Shown: positions 28,419 through 38,678 of the stretch, piece by piece
How positions within the stretch are numbered: the stretch's first letter is position 1
Layout: each line of letters opens with the position of its first letter
The notes under the pieces: generated by a model
The model's input: only the letters and a program-made list of their open reading frames with translations
Told to the model about the DNA's origin: nothing
Databases searched by the model: none
Made by a program: the position numbers and the translations under genes
Assembly (NCBI GenBank): GCA_028281535.1
Contig: JANQJS010000051.1
Coordinates: 1 to 64,000, forward strand
Direction: 5' to 3'
DNA from: Sedimentisphaerales bacterium
Lineage (GTDB): Bacteria; Planctomycetota; Phycisphaerae; Sedimentisphaerales; SM23-30
Length of the DNA stretch: 64,000 bases

Positions 28419-30257
28419 ATGCCAGGCATACATTTACATTGTCAATATAATGGTATTACTGAAAAAATCAGTAAGAACCACGATGTAGCCACTAACAACA
28501 TTCTTTATAATCAAGACTACACCAATACAACATTAGCCATGAATACACATTTTATTCTTGGAGAAACAAAATATCCAGGATACCCAATAAATTCATATTC
28601 AAATGATGATTTTGACATTTATTTTGAAGGACGTATATACAACTCATCTCCCGCTAAAGCGATTAATTCATTATGCAATATCATATCATCGTGTAACTCC
28701 CTAGATTCAATTAAAGAAAAAATCAGTCATTGGACTCAGAGCACTGATGGCAATTATATAATCATATTACTCTGTAAACAATCAAACAGACTCATCCTAT
28801 TTAATGATATTTTCGGCAGACTACCACTATATTACCACCATCAGGATAACCACATTACAATCTCGAGAGATATAAGATATATCAGAAAAATGAATGTTGA
28901 CATAACATTCGCTGATCCATTGCATTTATCAGAATATTTACTATTTGGTTATTTCCTCGAAGATGCAACATTTTTTAATTCGATTAATAAATTACAGTCA
29001 AATTCCATCATTATTATTGATTTTGGCTCATCCAAATTTCAAATATCGCAATTAGGTCTCTATAATTTTGATAGTAATATCTATTCGAACAAACCACTTG
29101 AAGAGAATGCAGCCAATCTAAAAGAACTTTTCTGCAAAGCCTGCAGCATGCGTTCAAACAATAAATTAAATTTGATTTCATTAAGCGGTGGTTATGACTC
29201 CAGAACTATCGCAGCAGGTATGCATTACTCAGGGACTCCCTTCGAAACAGTAACTCTATTGGATTTTCACAAAAACAGTTTCCAAGATGTTGTCATGGCA
29301 GAAGCAATCGCTAAAACACTTAATGCCAGCTGGTCAAAATTTGAACTAGATGCGGGCAACGGTGGACACATATTAAAAACGCTACAAATAAAAAGCGGAA
29401 TGGTCCATCTCGCATTACCGCATGCAATCCCGTTTTTAACAAAACTCAAAGAAACATTTAACGTACCATTTTCTTTATTCACTGGTACAGGTGGAGACAA
29501 AACCCTACCAGACTTAAGACCAAGCCGACCCATTAGCTCTTTAGACGATTTAACCCAATATATTATAGACAAAAACAGCGTTGTTAAGCCAGAATGGGTG
29601 CAAAAGCTAACGGGAATAGAACTTAAAGAAATTCATGATCATATATATTCAATTCTAGAACACTATCCTGAAAGCACTTTTGAAAATAAATATATCCACT
29701 TTATCTTATACCAAAGATCGTTTAATCGCTTCTTTGAGGGTGATGACCGCCATCGATCTTTTGCACAAGTGGAATCACCTTTTTTCTCGAATGAATTCTT
29801 TAATTATGCAATGAATTGTCCAGGTACGCAAAAACAGAACCGCCAATTATACAACCAACTAATATTCAATCTACATCCTGAGCTACTCAAAATACCTTAT
29901 GCGGTTAACATGCAACTTAAAACAAAAAGCATTAATCCCAAATCTCATATTTCAAAAATATTCTACCAACGCCTTAAATCTTTTGTATGCAATTGCCTTC
30001 GTTACAACAAGGCAAAAACCTACAATCACACACCACAGCTGGTCGAATATATAAACAGTCAACTTAATTCCTCTCTTGGTATAGAGGGTGTTTTTTCACC
30101 AAGTGACTTGCAACACTTCATCAGCAACATTAATGTAATCCCACCTGGTGCTGTTGCAAAAATATTTACAACTCTAGCTGTTTTTGAAGATTACAAAATA
30201 AACGCCAGCAGTCTAGTTAACTATAAAAATTCAAATATGGAAACATATAACCGCTAA
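28419..30257 (+). CDS. Asparagine synthase-like protein lacking Cys2
   Basis: 'LISLSGGYDSRTIAAGMHYSGTPFETVTL' PP-loop; N-terminal Ntn-hydrolase-like region but begins MPGIHL rather than MCGI. Confidence 0.8.
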   Translation: MPGIHLHCQYNGITEKISKNHDVATNNILYNQDYTNTTLAMNTHFILGETKYPGYPINSYSNDDFDIYFEGRIYNSSPAKAINSLCNIISSCNSLDSIKEKISHWTQSTDGNYIIILLCKQSNRLILFNDIFGRLPLYYHHQDNHITISRDIRYIRKMNVDITFADPLHLSEYLLFGYFLEDATFFNSINKLQSNSIIIIDFGSSKFQISQLGLYNFDSNIYSNKPLEENAANLKELFCKACSMRSNNKLNLISLSGGYDSRTIAAGMHYSGTPFETVTLLDFHKNSFQDVVMAEAIAKTLNASWSKFELDAGNGGHILKTLQIKSGMVHLALPHAIPFLTKLKETFNVPFSLFTGTGGDKTLPDLRPSRPISSLDDLTQYIIDKNSVVKPEWVQKLTGIELKEIHDHIYSILEHYPESTFENKYIHFILYQRSFNRFFEGDDRHRSFAQVESPFFSNEFFNYAMNCPGTQKQNRQLYNQLIFNLHPELLKIPYAVNMQLKTKSINPKSHISKIFYQRLKSFVCNCLRYNKAKTYNHTPQLVEYINSQLNSSLGIEGVFSPSDLQHFISNINVIPPGAVAKIFTTLAVFEDYKINASSLVNYKNSNMETYNR

Positions 30258-30260
30258 CAC

Positions 30261-31769
30261 ATGAACAGCACACGAAAAAATAAGAATGTATTCAATTTGT
30301 CTATATCTGGAGGAGCATGGATGCTTACTCTCCAGGTATTTTCGCAATGCATTACCATAATTCGCACAATCATTATTGCTCGTATTATAACGCCAAAATA
30401 TTATGGAATTTTAAGTATAGCTTTGTTGGCGATGGCAATTTTCAACAAACTATCCGAGTCTGGATTCCGTGCGGCCCTTATCCAAAAAGACAAGGATAAT
30501 ATAGACGAATACTTAAATACTGCCTGGAGCGTTGGTGTTATTCGTAACGGGATCTTATTTTTATTATTATTTATATCAGCCCCCTGGCTGGCTCAAATAA
30601 ACATTGAACCGGAACTCACAAAATTAACCACTAATATTATTAGAGCAGTTAGTCTGTCATTTTTATTTTCTGGCTTTACCAATATAGCGACCATCTACTT
30701 TCAGAAAGAAATGAATTTCAATAAAACATTCATTTTAAATTTTTCTGCCTTACTTCTCGACACCTTTATATCCATCCTATTTGTTATCATCTATGAATCC
30801 ATTTGGGCTCTGGTTGCAGGTAGATTGGCTGCAAATTTATTAAAATGCTTGATGAGTTATTTCATGCATCAATACCGCCCAAAGTTCTCACTCAACTCTA
30901 AACTTTTTAAGGAATTATGGAGTTTTGGCAAATGGATATTCGTAGATAATATTCTTATGTTTATTATTGTTGAAGGGAACAAGTTTTTTATATGGGGACT
31001 ACTTGGCCCAACAAGCTTAGGTTTATACCAAATAGCAGACAAACACTCACGAGTTCCTATCATTGAGTTCACCTCAAAATTTTACGAAATATTTTTCCCA
31101 GCATACTCCATGATTCAATCTGATGTCAAAAGATTGCAAAACGCATACTTAAAAATCCTGCTTTTTACGGTACAATTATTTCCAGCCATAGGATTAATAT
31201 ACTGTCTTTCTTTCGACTTTACACATCTATTCCTAGATGCCAACTGGTATCCTATCATCGATGTTATTAAAATCTTATCAATTAGTTTACTTTTTATTGT
31301 TACAGGCACAACCTTTGGCCCCCTGTTTCATGCCACAGGACGGCCTGACATTGCTTTCAAAAATCGAATTTTTCGTTTTACCATATTTATTGTTCTTATT
31401 TATCCACTCACAAAACAATGGGGCATTAACGGTGCCGCACTTACTTTTTTAGCGGCAAATGTAATCACAATGCCTATAGTCACAATATATATTATTAAAA
31501 ATATCATTAAATGCTCTTATATAACATTCTTAAAACCAATAATTATTACACTTGCCGCTACACTGATTTTAGCTATGAGTATTTATTTAACAAAATCATT
31601 AATAGAAACGATGAATATAATTTGGTTTTTTGTTTTAATTGCAATAGGTATCATTTCATACATCATTTGCATACTGTCTTTTGACAGAATATTTAAACTA
31701 GGCTTATTAAATGGAATTCAGGAAATTTATACTAACTTAAAATCTAAAAGGAATAACTTAAGCGACTAA
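30261..31769 (+). CDS. Oligosaccharide flippase/polysaccharide biosynthesis protein (Wzx/WzxC-like)
   Basis: Polytopic; 'SGGAWMLTLQVFSQCITIIRTIIIARIITPKYYGILSIALLAMAIFNKLSESGFRAALIQKD'. Confidence 0.9.
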   Translation: MNSTRKNKNVFNLSISGGAWMLTLQVFSQCITIIRTIIIARIITPKYYGILSIALLAMAIFNKLSESGFRAALIQKDKDNIDEYLNTAWSVGVIRNGILFLLLFISAPWLAQINIEPELTKLTTNIIRAVSLSFLFSGFTNIATIYFQKEMNFNKTFILNFSALLLDTFISILFVIIYESIWALVAGRLAANLLKCLMSYFMHQYRPKFSLNSKLFKELWSFGKWIFVDNILMFIIVEGNKFFIWGLLGPTSLGLYQIADKHSRVPIIEFTSKFYEIFFPAYSMIQSDVKRLQNAYLKILLFTVQLFPAIGLIYCLSFDFTHLFLDANWYPIIDVIKILSISLLFIVTGTTFGPLFHATGRPDIAFKNRIFRFTIFIVLIYPLTKQWGINGAALTFLAANVITMPIVTIYIIKNIIKCSYITFLKPIIITLAATLILAMSIYLTKSLIETMNIIWFFVLIAIGIISYIICILSFDRIFKLGLLNGIQEIYTNLKSKRNNLSD

Positions 31770-31798
31770 TCCTTTTAACTACGCAAGGTATATTTACG

Positions 31799-32752
31799 AT
31801 GAGTCAATTTGTAGATATTGTTAATGAACAATGGGACTACGCAATCATACTTGATGCATGTAGATACGACTATTTTGAAACAAGTTATCATAATTATATC
31901 TCAGGAACGCTTTCCAAAAAAATATCACCAGGTTCTTGCACAAACCAATGGCGTGATGTTTCATTTCCTGACTACTATAATGACATTGTCTACATCACAG
32001 CCAATCCTCAAATTAATATTACAGATGAAGTCTATGGTTATAAAGCTGGAGACCATTTTTATAAAATACATGAAATCTGGCGACAGCATTGGGACGCAAA
32101 CATAGGAACGGTATTTCCGGAAAATGTCACTAATGAATCTATAAAGCTGATTGGTCAAGAAACGAACAAGCGTTTTATTATTCACTTTATCCAACCACAC
32201 GCCCCCTATCTCAGCCTGGGAAAAGATTCAACAGGACTAAATAACGCAGCTTTATTTGGAAATAATTCTAATCAAATCATAGGCTACGACTACGATACCA
32301 AGCACCCAACAAAAGAAAAGGTATTGAATTACCTATTAAAGTTTTGTAAGCAATTTAATCTTCTTGGAAATCATCCAGAATGGTTTTTGAGAAAATATTT
32401 AAATTTGCCCCCTAAAGCTCCGATGGAAATAATTCTACGAAACTTCAATAAAAGTGTTTTAAGAAAGGTTTATCAGGAAAATCTAACTCTAGTTCTCGAA
32501 CAAGTTAAACGCTTATTACCTTACTTATCAGGTCAAATTATCGTCACGGCAGATCATGGCGAACTCTTAGGTGAAAATAATTTATATTCACACCCTGACA
32601 AATCTGACCATCCCATCCTACGTGAAGTTCCCTGGCTAGAAATCAAAAAAGAGGCTGAAAAATCATTACCGAATCAGACAAATGAAAGTAGTAATGAAAC
32701 AAATGACGATACTGATTTACAGGACAAACTAAAATCTCTTGGCTATTTTTAG
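31799..32752 (+). CDS. Alkaline phosphatase-fold/sulfatase-like hydrolase
   Basis: 'WDYAIILDACRYDYFETSY' ... 'IIVTADHGELLGE'. Confidence 0.8.
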   Translation: MSQFVDIVNEQWDYAIILDACRYDYFETSYHNYISGTLSKKISPGSCTNQWRDVSFPDYYNDIVYITANPQINITDEVYGYKAGDHFYKIHEIWRQHWDANIGTVFPENVTNESIKLIGQETNKRFIIHFIQPHAPYLSLGKDSTGLNNAALFGNNSNQIIGYDYDTKHPTKEKVLNYLLKFCKQFNLLGNHPEWFLRKYLNLPPKAPMEIILRNFNKSVLRKVYQENLTLVLEQVKRLLPYLSGQIIVTADHGELLGENNLYSHPDKSDHPILREVPWLEIKKEAEKSLPNQTNESSNETNDDTDLQDKLKSLGYF

Positions 32753-32764
32753 CCTCACAAAGAA

Positions 32765-34360
32765 CTACATATAACCTAAATTTGATAATTGTTGTTCTAC
32801 GCGCGCTTGCTCTTCATCAGTATAATCTACTCGCAACTGACTATCTCCGCCCCCGTCAACGATATTCACATTCAACGGATTCGCAAAGAGTTCCTGAAGA
32901 ACCTTTCCATCCATTTGCTTTGGAACATCAACACCAAGATAAGCCAGGACAGTAGGAGCGATATCAACTAATTTGCCATGGGTTTTAATTTGTTTATTAA
33001 CGCCTTGCCCTTGCGCGACAAGAATACCATTGAGAGCATGCGTTCCCCGCTGGTGACCCGTAGGAATGTCTCGATCCACATAAGCTCGCCCTTTTGGGCT
33101 CCTGCGCGACTCATAGCCATCACAATATTCAATAATTAAATCTGGAATCAAATCGATATCTGCATCTGGACCATACAATTCAACCCCTTTATGAATTTTG
33201 TTGATAACATGTTCATCAGAACCCGGTCCAAATTCATCCATGAGCTCACTGGTAATTTTTTCTGATAGATTTTTCCGCTGGTCTAGATCACCTAATAAAT
33301 ATACAATTCCAGACATGCCCCCTAAACAAAGAGCAGTCGTATGATCCAGATCAATCAACCGACGCATGTTGTCATAATCGACAAAACTAAAGACAGGTGT
33401 ACTACCAGCTTTCCGCATCATTTTTCGGAACTCACCATATTGACGTGCCATAAATTTCAATGGAGGAACTTTATCTTTCGTTTTTTCCCAGCTTGTTTTT
33501 TCTCTATCTGGTTTTACCTGCAAGTACCCTCGATCACGCAACCATACATTTGCACAAAACACACCTTCTAATTTACAGAAACCATGATCAGATACAACAA
33601 GCTTTAGCACGTCGTCTCCCACAGCTTCCATCAATTCACCAATAATATCATCACATGCCTTGTAAAATTCTATGACAGTATTCTGGTTCTCCAAAGAATA
33701 CCCTTTAGCCGATTCATCAAAAGCAGACCAGACAATATGCTGCATCTGATCAGTGGACTGCAATTGAAAACTAAAAACATCCCAATCGTGATCTTTCATC
33801 AAATCCAACGCTAAGCGACATCGAGCTTTTTCTGTAATAATTGATTGCTCTGTAATAGATGTAAAATCATCACACTTGTCATAATTTACAATCATATATT
33901 CTTTATTTGGTTTTATATACTTATCATAAACCTCAGATGGATGAACGGTATCAGGAGATAAACCTGGGCACATCAATCCAGGAATCATGATGCCATTAAC
34001 TTTAGGGGGAGGAGAACTCACCGGCATATTAATACTAATGACTTTTTTGCCAGCTTGACTTAACAGCTCCCAAACGCTAGGCATCTTGTTATCAGCAAAA
34101 CTATTCAAATGGATTTTATGTTCATTACGTATGTACGAATGGAATGCAAATATCCCTGTCTTGCCAGGATGACATCCCGTTTGAAATGAAGACCACGCTG
34201 GTGACGTTTCAAAAGGAATAACACTCTCTAGATTGCCATGGCAGCCATTATCTATCAAACGCTTCAAATTTGGCATGACACCTTTAGCGATCAACATTTG
34301 GCAAATATGCCACGTATAGCCATCTGGACCGATAATTAACACCCGGGGCTTAGCCGACAT
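32765..34360 (-). CDS. Alkaline phosphatase family protein (type I phosphodiesterase/nucleotide pyrophosphatase-like)
   Basis: 'RVLIIGPDGYTWHICQMLIAKGVMPNLKRLIDNGCHGNLESVIPFETSPAWSSFQTGCHPGKTGIFAF' ... 'LKLVVSDHGF'. Confidence 0.9.
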   Translation of the reverse strand: MSAKPRVLIIGPDGYTWHICQMLIAKGVMPNLKRLIDNGCHGNLESVIPFETSPAWSSFQTGCHPGKTGIFAFHSYIRNEHKIHLNSFADNKMPSVWELLSQAGKKVISINMPVSSPPPKVNGIMIPGLMCPGLSPDTVHPSEVYDKYIKPNKEYMIVNYDKCDDFTSITEQSIITEKARCRLALDLMKDHDWDVFSFQLQSTDQMQHIVWSAFDESAKGYSLENQNTVIEFYKACDDIIGELMEAVGDDVLKLVVSDHGFCKLEGVFCANVWLRDRGYLQVKPDREKTSWEKTKDKVPPLKFMARQYGEFRKMMRKAGSTPVFSFVDYDNMRRLIDLDHTTALCLGGMSGIVYLLGDLDQRKNLSEKITSELMDEFGPGSDEHVINKIHKGVELYGPDADIDLIPDLIIEYCDGYESRRSPKGRAYVDRDIPTGHQRGTHALNGILVAQGQGVNKQIKTHGKLVDIAPTVLAYLGVDVPKQMDGKVLQELFANPLNVNIVDGGGDSQLRVDYTDEEQARVEQQLSNLGYM

Positions 34361-34552
34361 AAAAGCTCCTCAGTGGATGAAATGCTGGTGAATTATTCCG
34401 TTTTTGGTTTAAATTCATAAGAAATATTTGCTAAAATATGATTTACAAAGATGATACAGACGATCATAGTCATAATCAGTATAACATATTGAAGTAAATA
34501 TGTAAATAAGTGACTAACAAAATATTCCAATCCATAATTTAAACAAGATAGT

Positions 34553-35776
34553 ATGAAAATAGCATTTTTAATTGGCAACTTCCCCAAAATGTCTGAAAAG
34601 TTTATTGTCGACCAGATAATTGAACTAATTAACTTGGGACATGAAATTGACATATTTCCTGTGGCGAACCCAAAGGAAGAATCGATGCACCAGTTAATCT
34701 CTGACTATAAATTACTCGATCATACATATTATCCACCGAAACCACCCAAAAGTAAATTCTGGCGAAGAGGCCATGCCTTGCAACAGATATTAGTAGCGAC
34801 ACTAAAATCACCTCTGAAAATGTCTCGAGCTCTATATATTCTACTATTCAAATTTGATCATTTCTCCTATGAATATTTATACCGTTTACTACCAATCCTT
34901 AATCGAAAGTATGATATTTTCCATGCGCATTTTGGTCCTAGAGGAAACTTTGGCCTGTTTCTAAAAGATGTTGGGATAAAAGGAAAACTCGTAGTGTCAT
35001 TTCATGGTTACGATGTCACAACCTACATCAACTCTAATGGGCACAAGGTTTATGACCGCCTGTTTCAATCTGGTGACCTATTCACCTACAATAGCAATGC
35101 AACAAAAGAAATCATTAATGGCCTCGGCTGCCCAGATAAACAAACGATTAAGATTCCTATGGGAATTGATTTAAACGAATACCAATTCACATCTCTAAAA
35201 CAACGTCCCGACTCCCCCATCAAACTCTTGAGTGTTGGCCGACTTGTTGAAATGAAAGGTCGCGAATATGCCATCAAAGCAGTCGCTAAGCTTGTCAAAA
35301 CCATCCCTGAGGTTGAATACAATATCGTTGGCGACGGTGAACTTTACGAAGAATTGTCTAAATTATGCCAGGAATTAGATGTCACTAATAAAATTCATCT
35401 TCATGGCTGGATATCCACCGAAAAATTAGCAACACTTTATCAAGAATCTCACATTATGATCCACCCAAGTGTCAAAGATAAAGATGGAAACATGGAGGGC
35501 CAAGGTGTCGTATTAGTAGAAGCCCAAGCAAAAGGCCTTATTGTCATTGCAACCAACCATAATGCATTTCCTGAAACAGTATGCCCTGCTTTACATAATT
35601 ACTTAGTACAAGAACGAAATGTCGACGACCTGTATAACTCATTAAGTAAATTAATTGAACATCGAGATGCATGGCCTGAATTAATTCAATCTGCTCGAAG
35701 TTATGTGGAAGAAAAATACGACTTAAAGCAAATTACGAAATATCTGGATAGTGAATACCAGAAATTATTTAACTGA
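34553..35776 (+). CDS. Glycosyltransferase family 4 (WcaL-like)
   Basis: MKIAFLIGNFPKMSEKFIVDQIIEL...; 'LLSVGRLVEMKGREYAIKAVAKL'; 'EGQGVVLVEAQAKGLIVIATNHNAFPE'. Confidence 0.92.
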   Translation: MKIAFLIGNFPKMSEKFIVDQIIELINLGHEIDIFPVANPKEESMHQLISDYKLLDHTYYPPKPPKSKFWRRGHALQQILVATLKSPLKMSRALYILLFKFDHFSYEYLYRLLPILNRKYDIFHAHFGPRGNFGLFLKDVGIKGKLVVSFHGYDVTTYINSNGHKVYDRLFQSGDLFTYNSNATKEIINGLGCPDKQTIKIPMGIDLNEYQFTSLKQRPDSPIKLLSVGRLVEMKGREYAIKAVAKLVKTIPEVEYNIVGDGELYEELSKLCQELDVTNKIHLHGWISTEKLATLYQESHIMIHPSVKDKDGNMEGQGVVLVEAQAKGLIVIATNHNAFPETVCPALHNYLVQERNVDDLYNSLSKLIEHRDAWPELIQSARSYVEEKYDLKQITKYLDSEYQKLFN

Positions 35777-35777
35777 T

Positions 35778-37031
35778 TCAGTCTTCTCGTAGCTCATCCA
35801 GCCATAGCTGCCCTAATGCCAAATTAGCACTGCGATTTCGAATCATTTCGCGATCCCCCAAAAACATTTTTTTATCAACTCGGCATTCTTTCTCGTTTGC
35901 ATACCCAATATAAACAAGGCCTACAGGTTTCTCTTCACTACCGCCACCTGGTCCAGCGATACCTGTAATCGCTATCGAGTAACTCGCTCCGGATAATTCA
36001 CGTGCACGCAACGCCATCGCTTTGCACACTTCGGGACTCACAGCTCCAAATTGCTCAATGCATTTCTCATCAACACCTAATTGATTCGACTTAAAGTCAT
36101 TGCTATATGACACCCAACTACCATAGAGAACATCACTGCTACCAGCAACATCTGTAATCAGTTTCGCTAACAGCCCACCAGTACATGACTCCGCCAATGC
36201 AATCGTCTCTTGACGCTGAATTAACAATCGCACAATAGCTTCTGCCATCGTTTCTCCCGATTGACTGAATATATGCCCATTTAAAATTTGGCAAATGTCA
36301 TCCTTAATCGGCGTAATCAAATTCTCAGCCTCACGCTGTGATTTGCCCTTTGAATTGATACGAATGGTAATAACCCCAGACGATGCAGTACAATTGACTA
36401 TTGGATTTTTGGCACGTGCCATAATATCACCCAGTCGTTCAGCCAATACCGACTCCGGTACCCCCATAACTCCCAATGTTTGTGTAACGAGAAGATGATC
36501 TTCACCAGACAATGCCGCTTTCTTACTCAAAACAGGTTTGACGCTTTCTTCAAACATTGTCTTCATTTCATTAGGAACACCTGGAAAAAAATATACGGTC
36601 ATTGATTGTACCTGAGCAATCATACCAGGAGCTGTACCTACAGGATTTGGAATCACATCGCATCCAACCGGAATCATCGCCTGAACTTTATTCCGCTCAG
36701 GCATCACTTTTGATTGTTTTGTAAAAAAAGATTCGAGAATATCTAGAGAGCCCTGATCTAGAATTAAATCAACGCCCAGAACATCCGCAAGGGCCTCTCT
36801 TGTTAAATCATCTTCTGTAGGACCCAATCCTCCCGTAACAACCAAAACATCGATTGTAGCCCCAAGCCGTTTCAGGTGCTCTGAAATACTCTCCAACGAA
36901 TCATTAACCGTGACATGCTCAATTATATCAAAACCCAGCTCGGCTAAGTTCTGGCTTAACCAGGCACTGTTGGTATCGACACGCTGGCCAAAAATAAGCT
37001 CGTCCCCAATACTTAATACCGCTGCACGCAT
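35778..37031 (-). CDS. cinA: CinA family protein (competence/damage-inducible; nicotinamide-nucleotide amidase-type C-term)
   Basis: MRAAVLSIGDELIFGQRVDTNSAWLSQNLAELGFDI...VVTGGLGPTEDDLTREA...LAESCTGGLLAKLITDVAGSSDVLYGSWVSYSN. Confidence 0.95.
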   Translation of the reverse strand: MRAAVLSIGDELIFGQRVDTNSAWLSQNLAELGFDIIEHVTVNDSLESISEHLKRLGATIDVLVVTGGLGPTEDDLTREALADVLGVDLILDQGSLDILESFFTKQSKVMPERNKVQAMIPVGCDVIPNPVGTAPGMIAQVQSMTVYFFPGVPNEMKTMFEESVKPVLSKKAALSGEDHLLVTQTLGVMGVPESVLAERLGDIMARAKNPIVNCTASSGVITIRINSKGKSQREAENLITPIKDDICQILNGHIFSQSGETMAEAIVRLLIQRQETIALAESCTGGLLAKLITDVAGSSDVLYGSWVSYSNDFKSNQLGVDEKCIEQFGAVSPEVCKAMALRARELSGASYSIAITGIAGPGGGSEEKPVGLVYIGYANEKECRVDKKMFLGDREMIRNRSANLALGQLWLDELRED

Positions 37032-37054
37032 GGCTAAAACTTTCTGGAGTATAA

Positions 37055-38128
37055 TTAAACATTAAACCTGAAGTTAATAATATCACCATCCTGCACTTCA
37101 TAGGTTTTACCCTCAAGTCGTGATTTACCTGCAGCTTTAACACCTTTCATATCGCCTTCGGCTACCAGGTCATCGTAAGCCACAACTTCAGCACGAATAA
37201 ATCCTCGCTGAATATCACTATGAATCGCACCAGCCGCTTCAGGTGCAGGACATGCAGCAGGTATCGTCCAGGCTCGGACTTCATCTTCACCACTGGTTAA
37301 AAATGAAATGACATTGACCGCTTTGTAACAGGTTTTCACAAGACGATCTTTTGCGATCTCTTCAACGCCCATATCTTCCAGAAAAGCATCACGCTCATCA
37401 GCGTCTAATGCTACCAGTTCCGATTCCAATGTGGCAGACAATTGTATGACTTCACAGCCTGCCTGCTCAGCAGTGATTGCTGCAACCCCACTAACGTCAT
37501 CATCTGAAACATTCAACACGACCACAGCTGGCTTTAATGTCAAAAACCCAAAACTTCGAACAATTTTTTCCTCTTCTTCTGATTGAATAGCACTACTTAA
37601 TGGTTGAAGGTTTTCAATTGCCTCGTTACATCTCTGTAAAATAGCATATTCTTTTTTATCAGCATCAGCCGTTTTTGTCGGTTTATTTTTAGACTTCTCT
37701 AATTTTTCTAGTCGATTGGTCACAAGCTCTAAATCCGCAAGCAACATTTCATTTTGTAATTCTTCCAAGTCAGCCATTGGATCCACCCGATCACGGTAGG
37801 CGGCCACACTGCTGGATGAAAAGCCACAAATCACCAGAACCAGCATCTCAGATTGTCTTGCCTGGGCAATTAGTTTTCGAGCCTCCTGCTGGCCCGATTC
37901 ACTCACAAAACTGAAACCTGGTAAATCTAAAAATTCAATCGTCGCATGGGTGGTCTTTTTGGGCTTATACATTTCCGTCAAAAAGTCCAATCGTTCATCG
38001 GGTACTTTGACGACAGCTCGTTCAATTTGACCAACCCCTGCAGCCCCACTACCCCCCTGGCCTTCCGTAATCGCTGAAAACAAGCTACTTTTACCAGACT
38101 GTGTTAAACCAATTAATGCTACCTGCAT
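37055..38128 (-). CDS. YchF-like GTPase/ATPase (DUF933/TGS-like C-term)
   Basis: 'MQVALIGLTQSGKSSLFSAITEGQG' P-loop; C-term 'GAIHSDIQRGFIRAEVVAYDDLV...GKTYEVQDGDIINFRFNV'. Confidence 0.88.
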   Translation of the reverse strand: MQVALIGLTQSGKSSLFSAITEGQGGSGAAGVGQIERAVVKVPDERLDFLTEMYKPKKTTHATIEFLDLPGFSFVSESGQQEARKLIAQARQSEMLVLVICGFSSSSVAAYRDRVDPMADLEELQNEMLLADLELVTNRLEKLEKSKNKPTKTADADKKEYAILQRCNEAIENLQPLSSAIQSEEEEKIVRSFGFLTLKPAVVVLNVSDDDVSGVAAITAEQAGCEVIQLSATLESELVALDADERDAFLEDMGVEEIAKDRLVKTCYKAVNVISFLTSGEDEVRAWTIPAACPAPEAAGAIHSDIQRGFIRAEVVAYDDLVAEGDMKGVKAAGKSRLEGKTYEVQDGDIINFRFNV

Positions 38129-38256
38129 CGATTAAATATCTCCCAATTATGTCAATTTATATTATATCAAAGGGAATATGATGCACTTACACTGCTAGCT
38201 TGTCAAGGAATAAGACCATGAATACGAAAAAGAGTAAACAAGCCTAAATAAACGCT

Positions 38257-38658
38257 TTATATAATAGGAAGGGTAATTTTGAAGAAGAGCAGCATATGAA
38301 AGCCTATCAAAATTAGTTGAAAAATGAGCCATTTCTTGCGAGCTGGAGTCCCCTTGGATTTATGCCAACCTAATAAGGGTAAAAATAATAATGAAAAGTA
38401 AATCGCCATAATAAAAAATCCACCAATAATATTCCATAATGGAATACCAAAGTATTTGGGGGTATCCGGTAAACCGAAAAAGGATTTCATCCAGGGAAAG
38501 AAAATATCGTGGGGAAAACAGGCCACACCACAAACATATTGCATCCCCTTGACCGCTTGAATTTGTCCTTCCTGAACAAAAACAAACGCCATGGCAGAAA
38601 TAATCGTGACAATCACAACACCCAGAAAATAATTAATCGCAACACTTTTTGATAACAT
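38257..38658 (-). CDS. Hypothetical membrane protein
   Basis: Three predicted hydrophobic segments; no family recognised. Confidence 0.65.
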   Translation of the reverse strand: MLSKSVAINYFLGVVIVTIISAMAFVFVQEGQIQAVKGMQYVCGVACFPHDIFFPWMKSFFGLPDTPKYFGIPLWNIIGGFFIMAIYFSLLFLPLLGWHKSKGTPARKKWLIFQLILIGFHMLLFFKITLPII

Positions 38659-38678
38659 AGAAATCTACCTCTTGTTAT

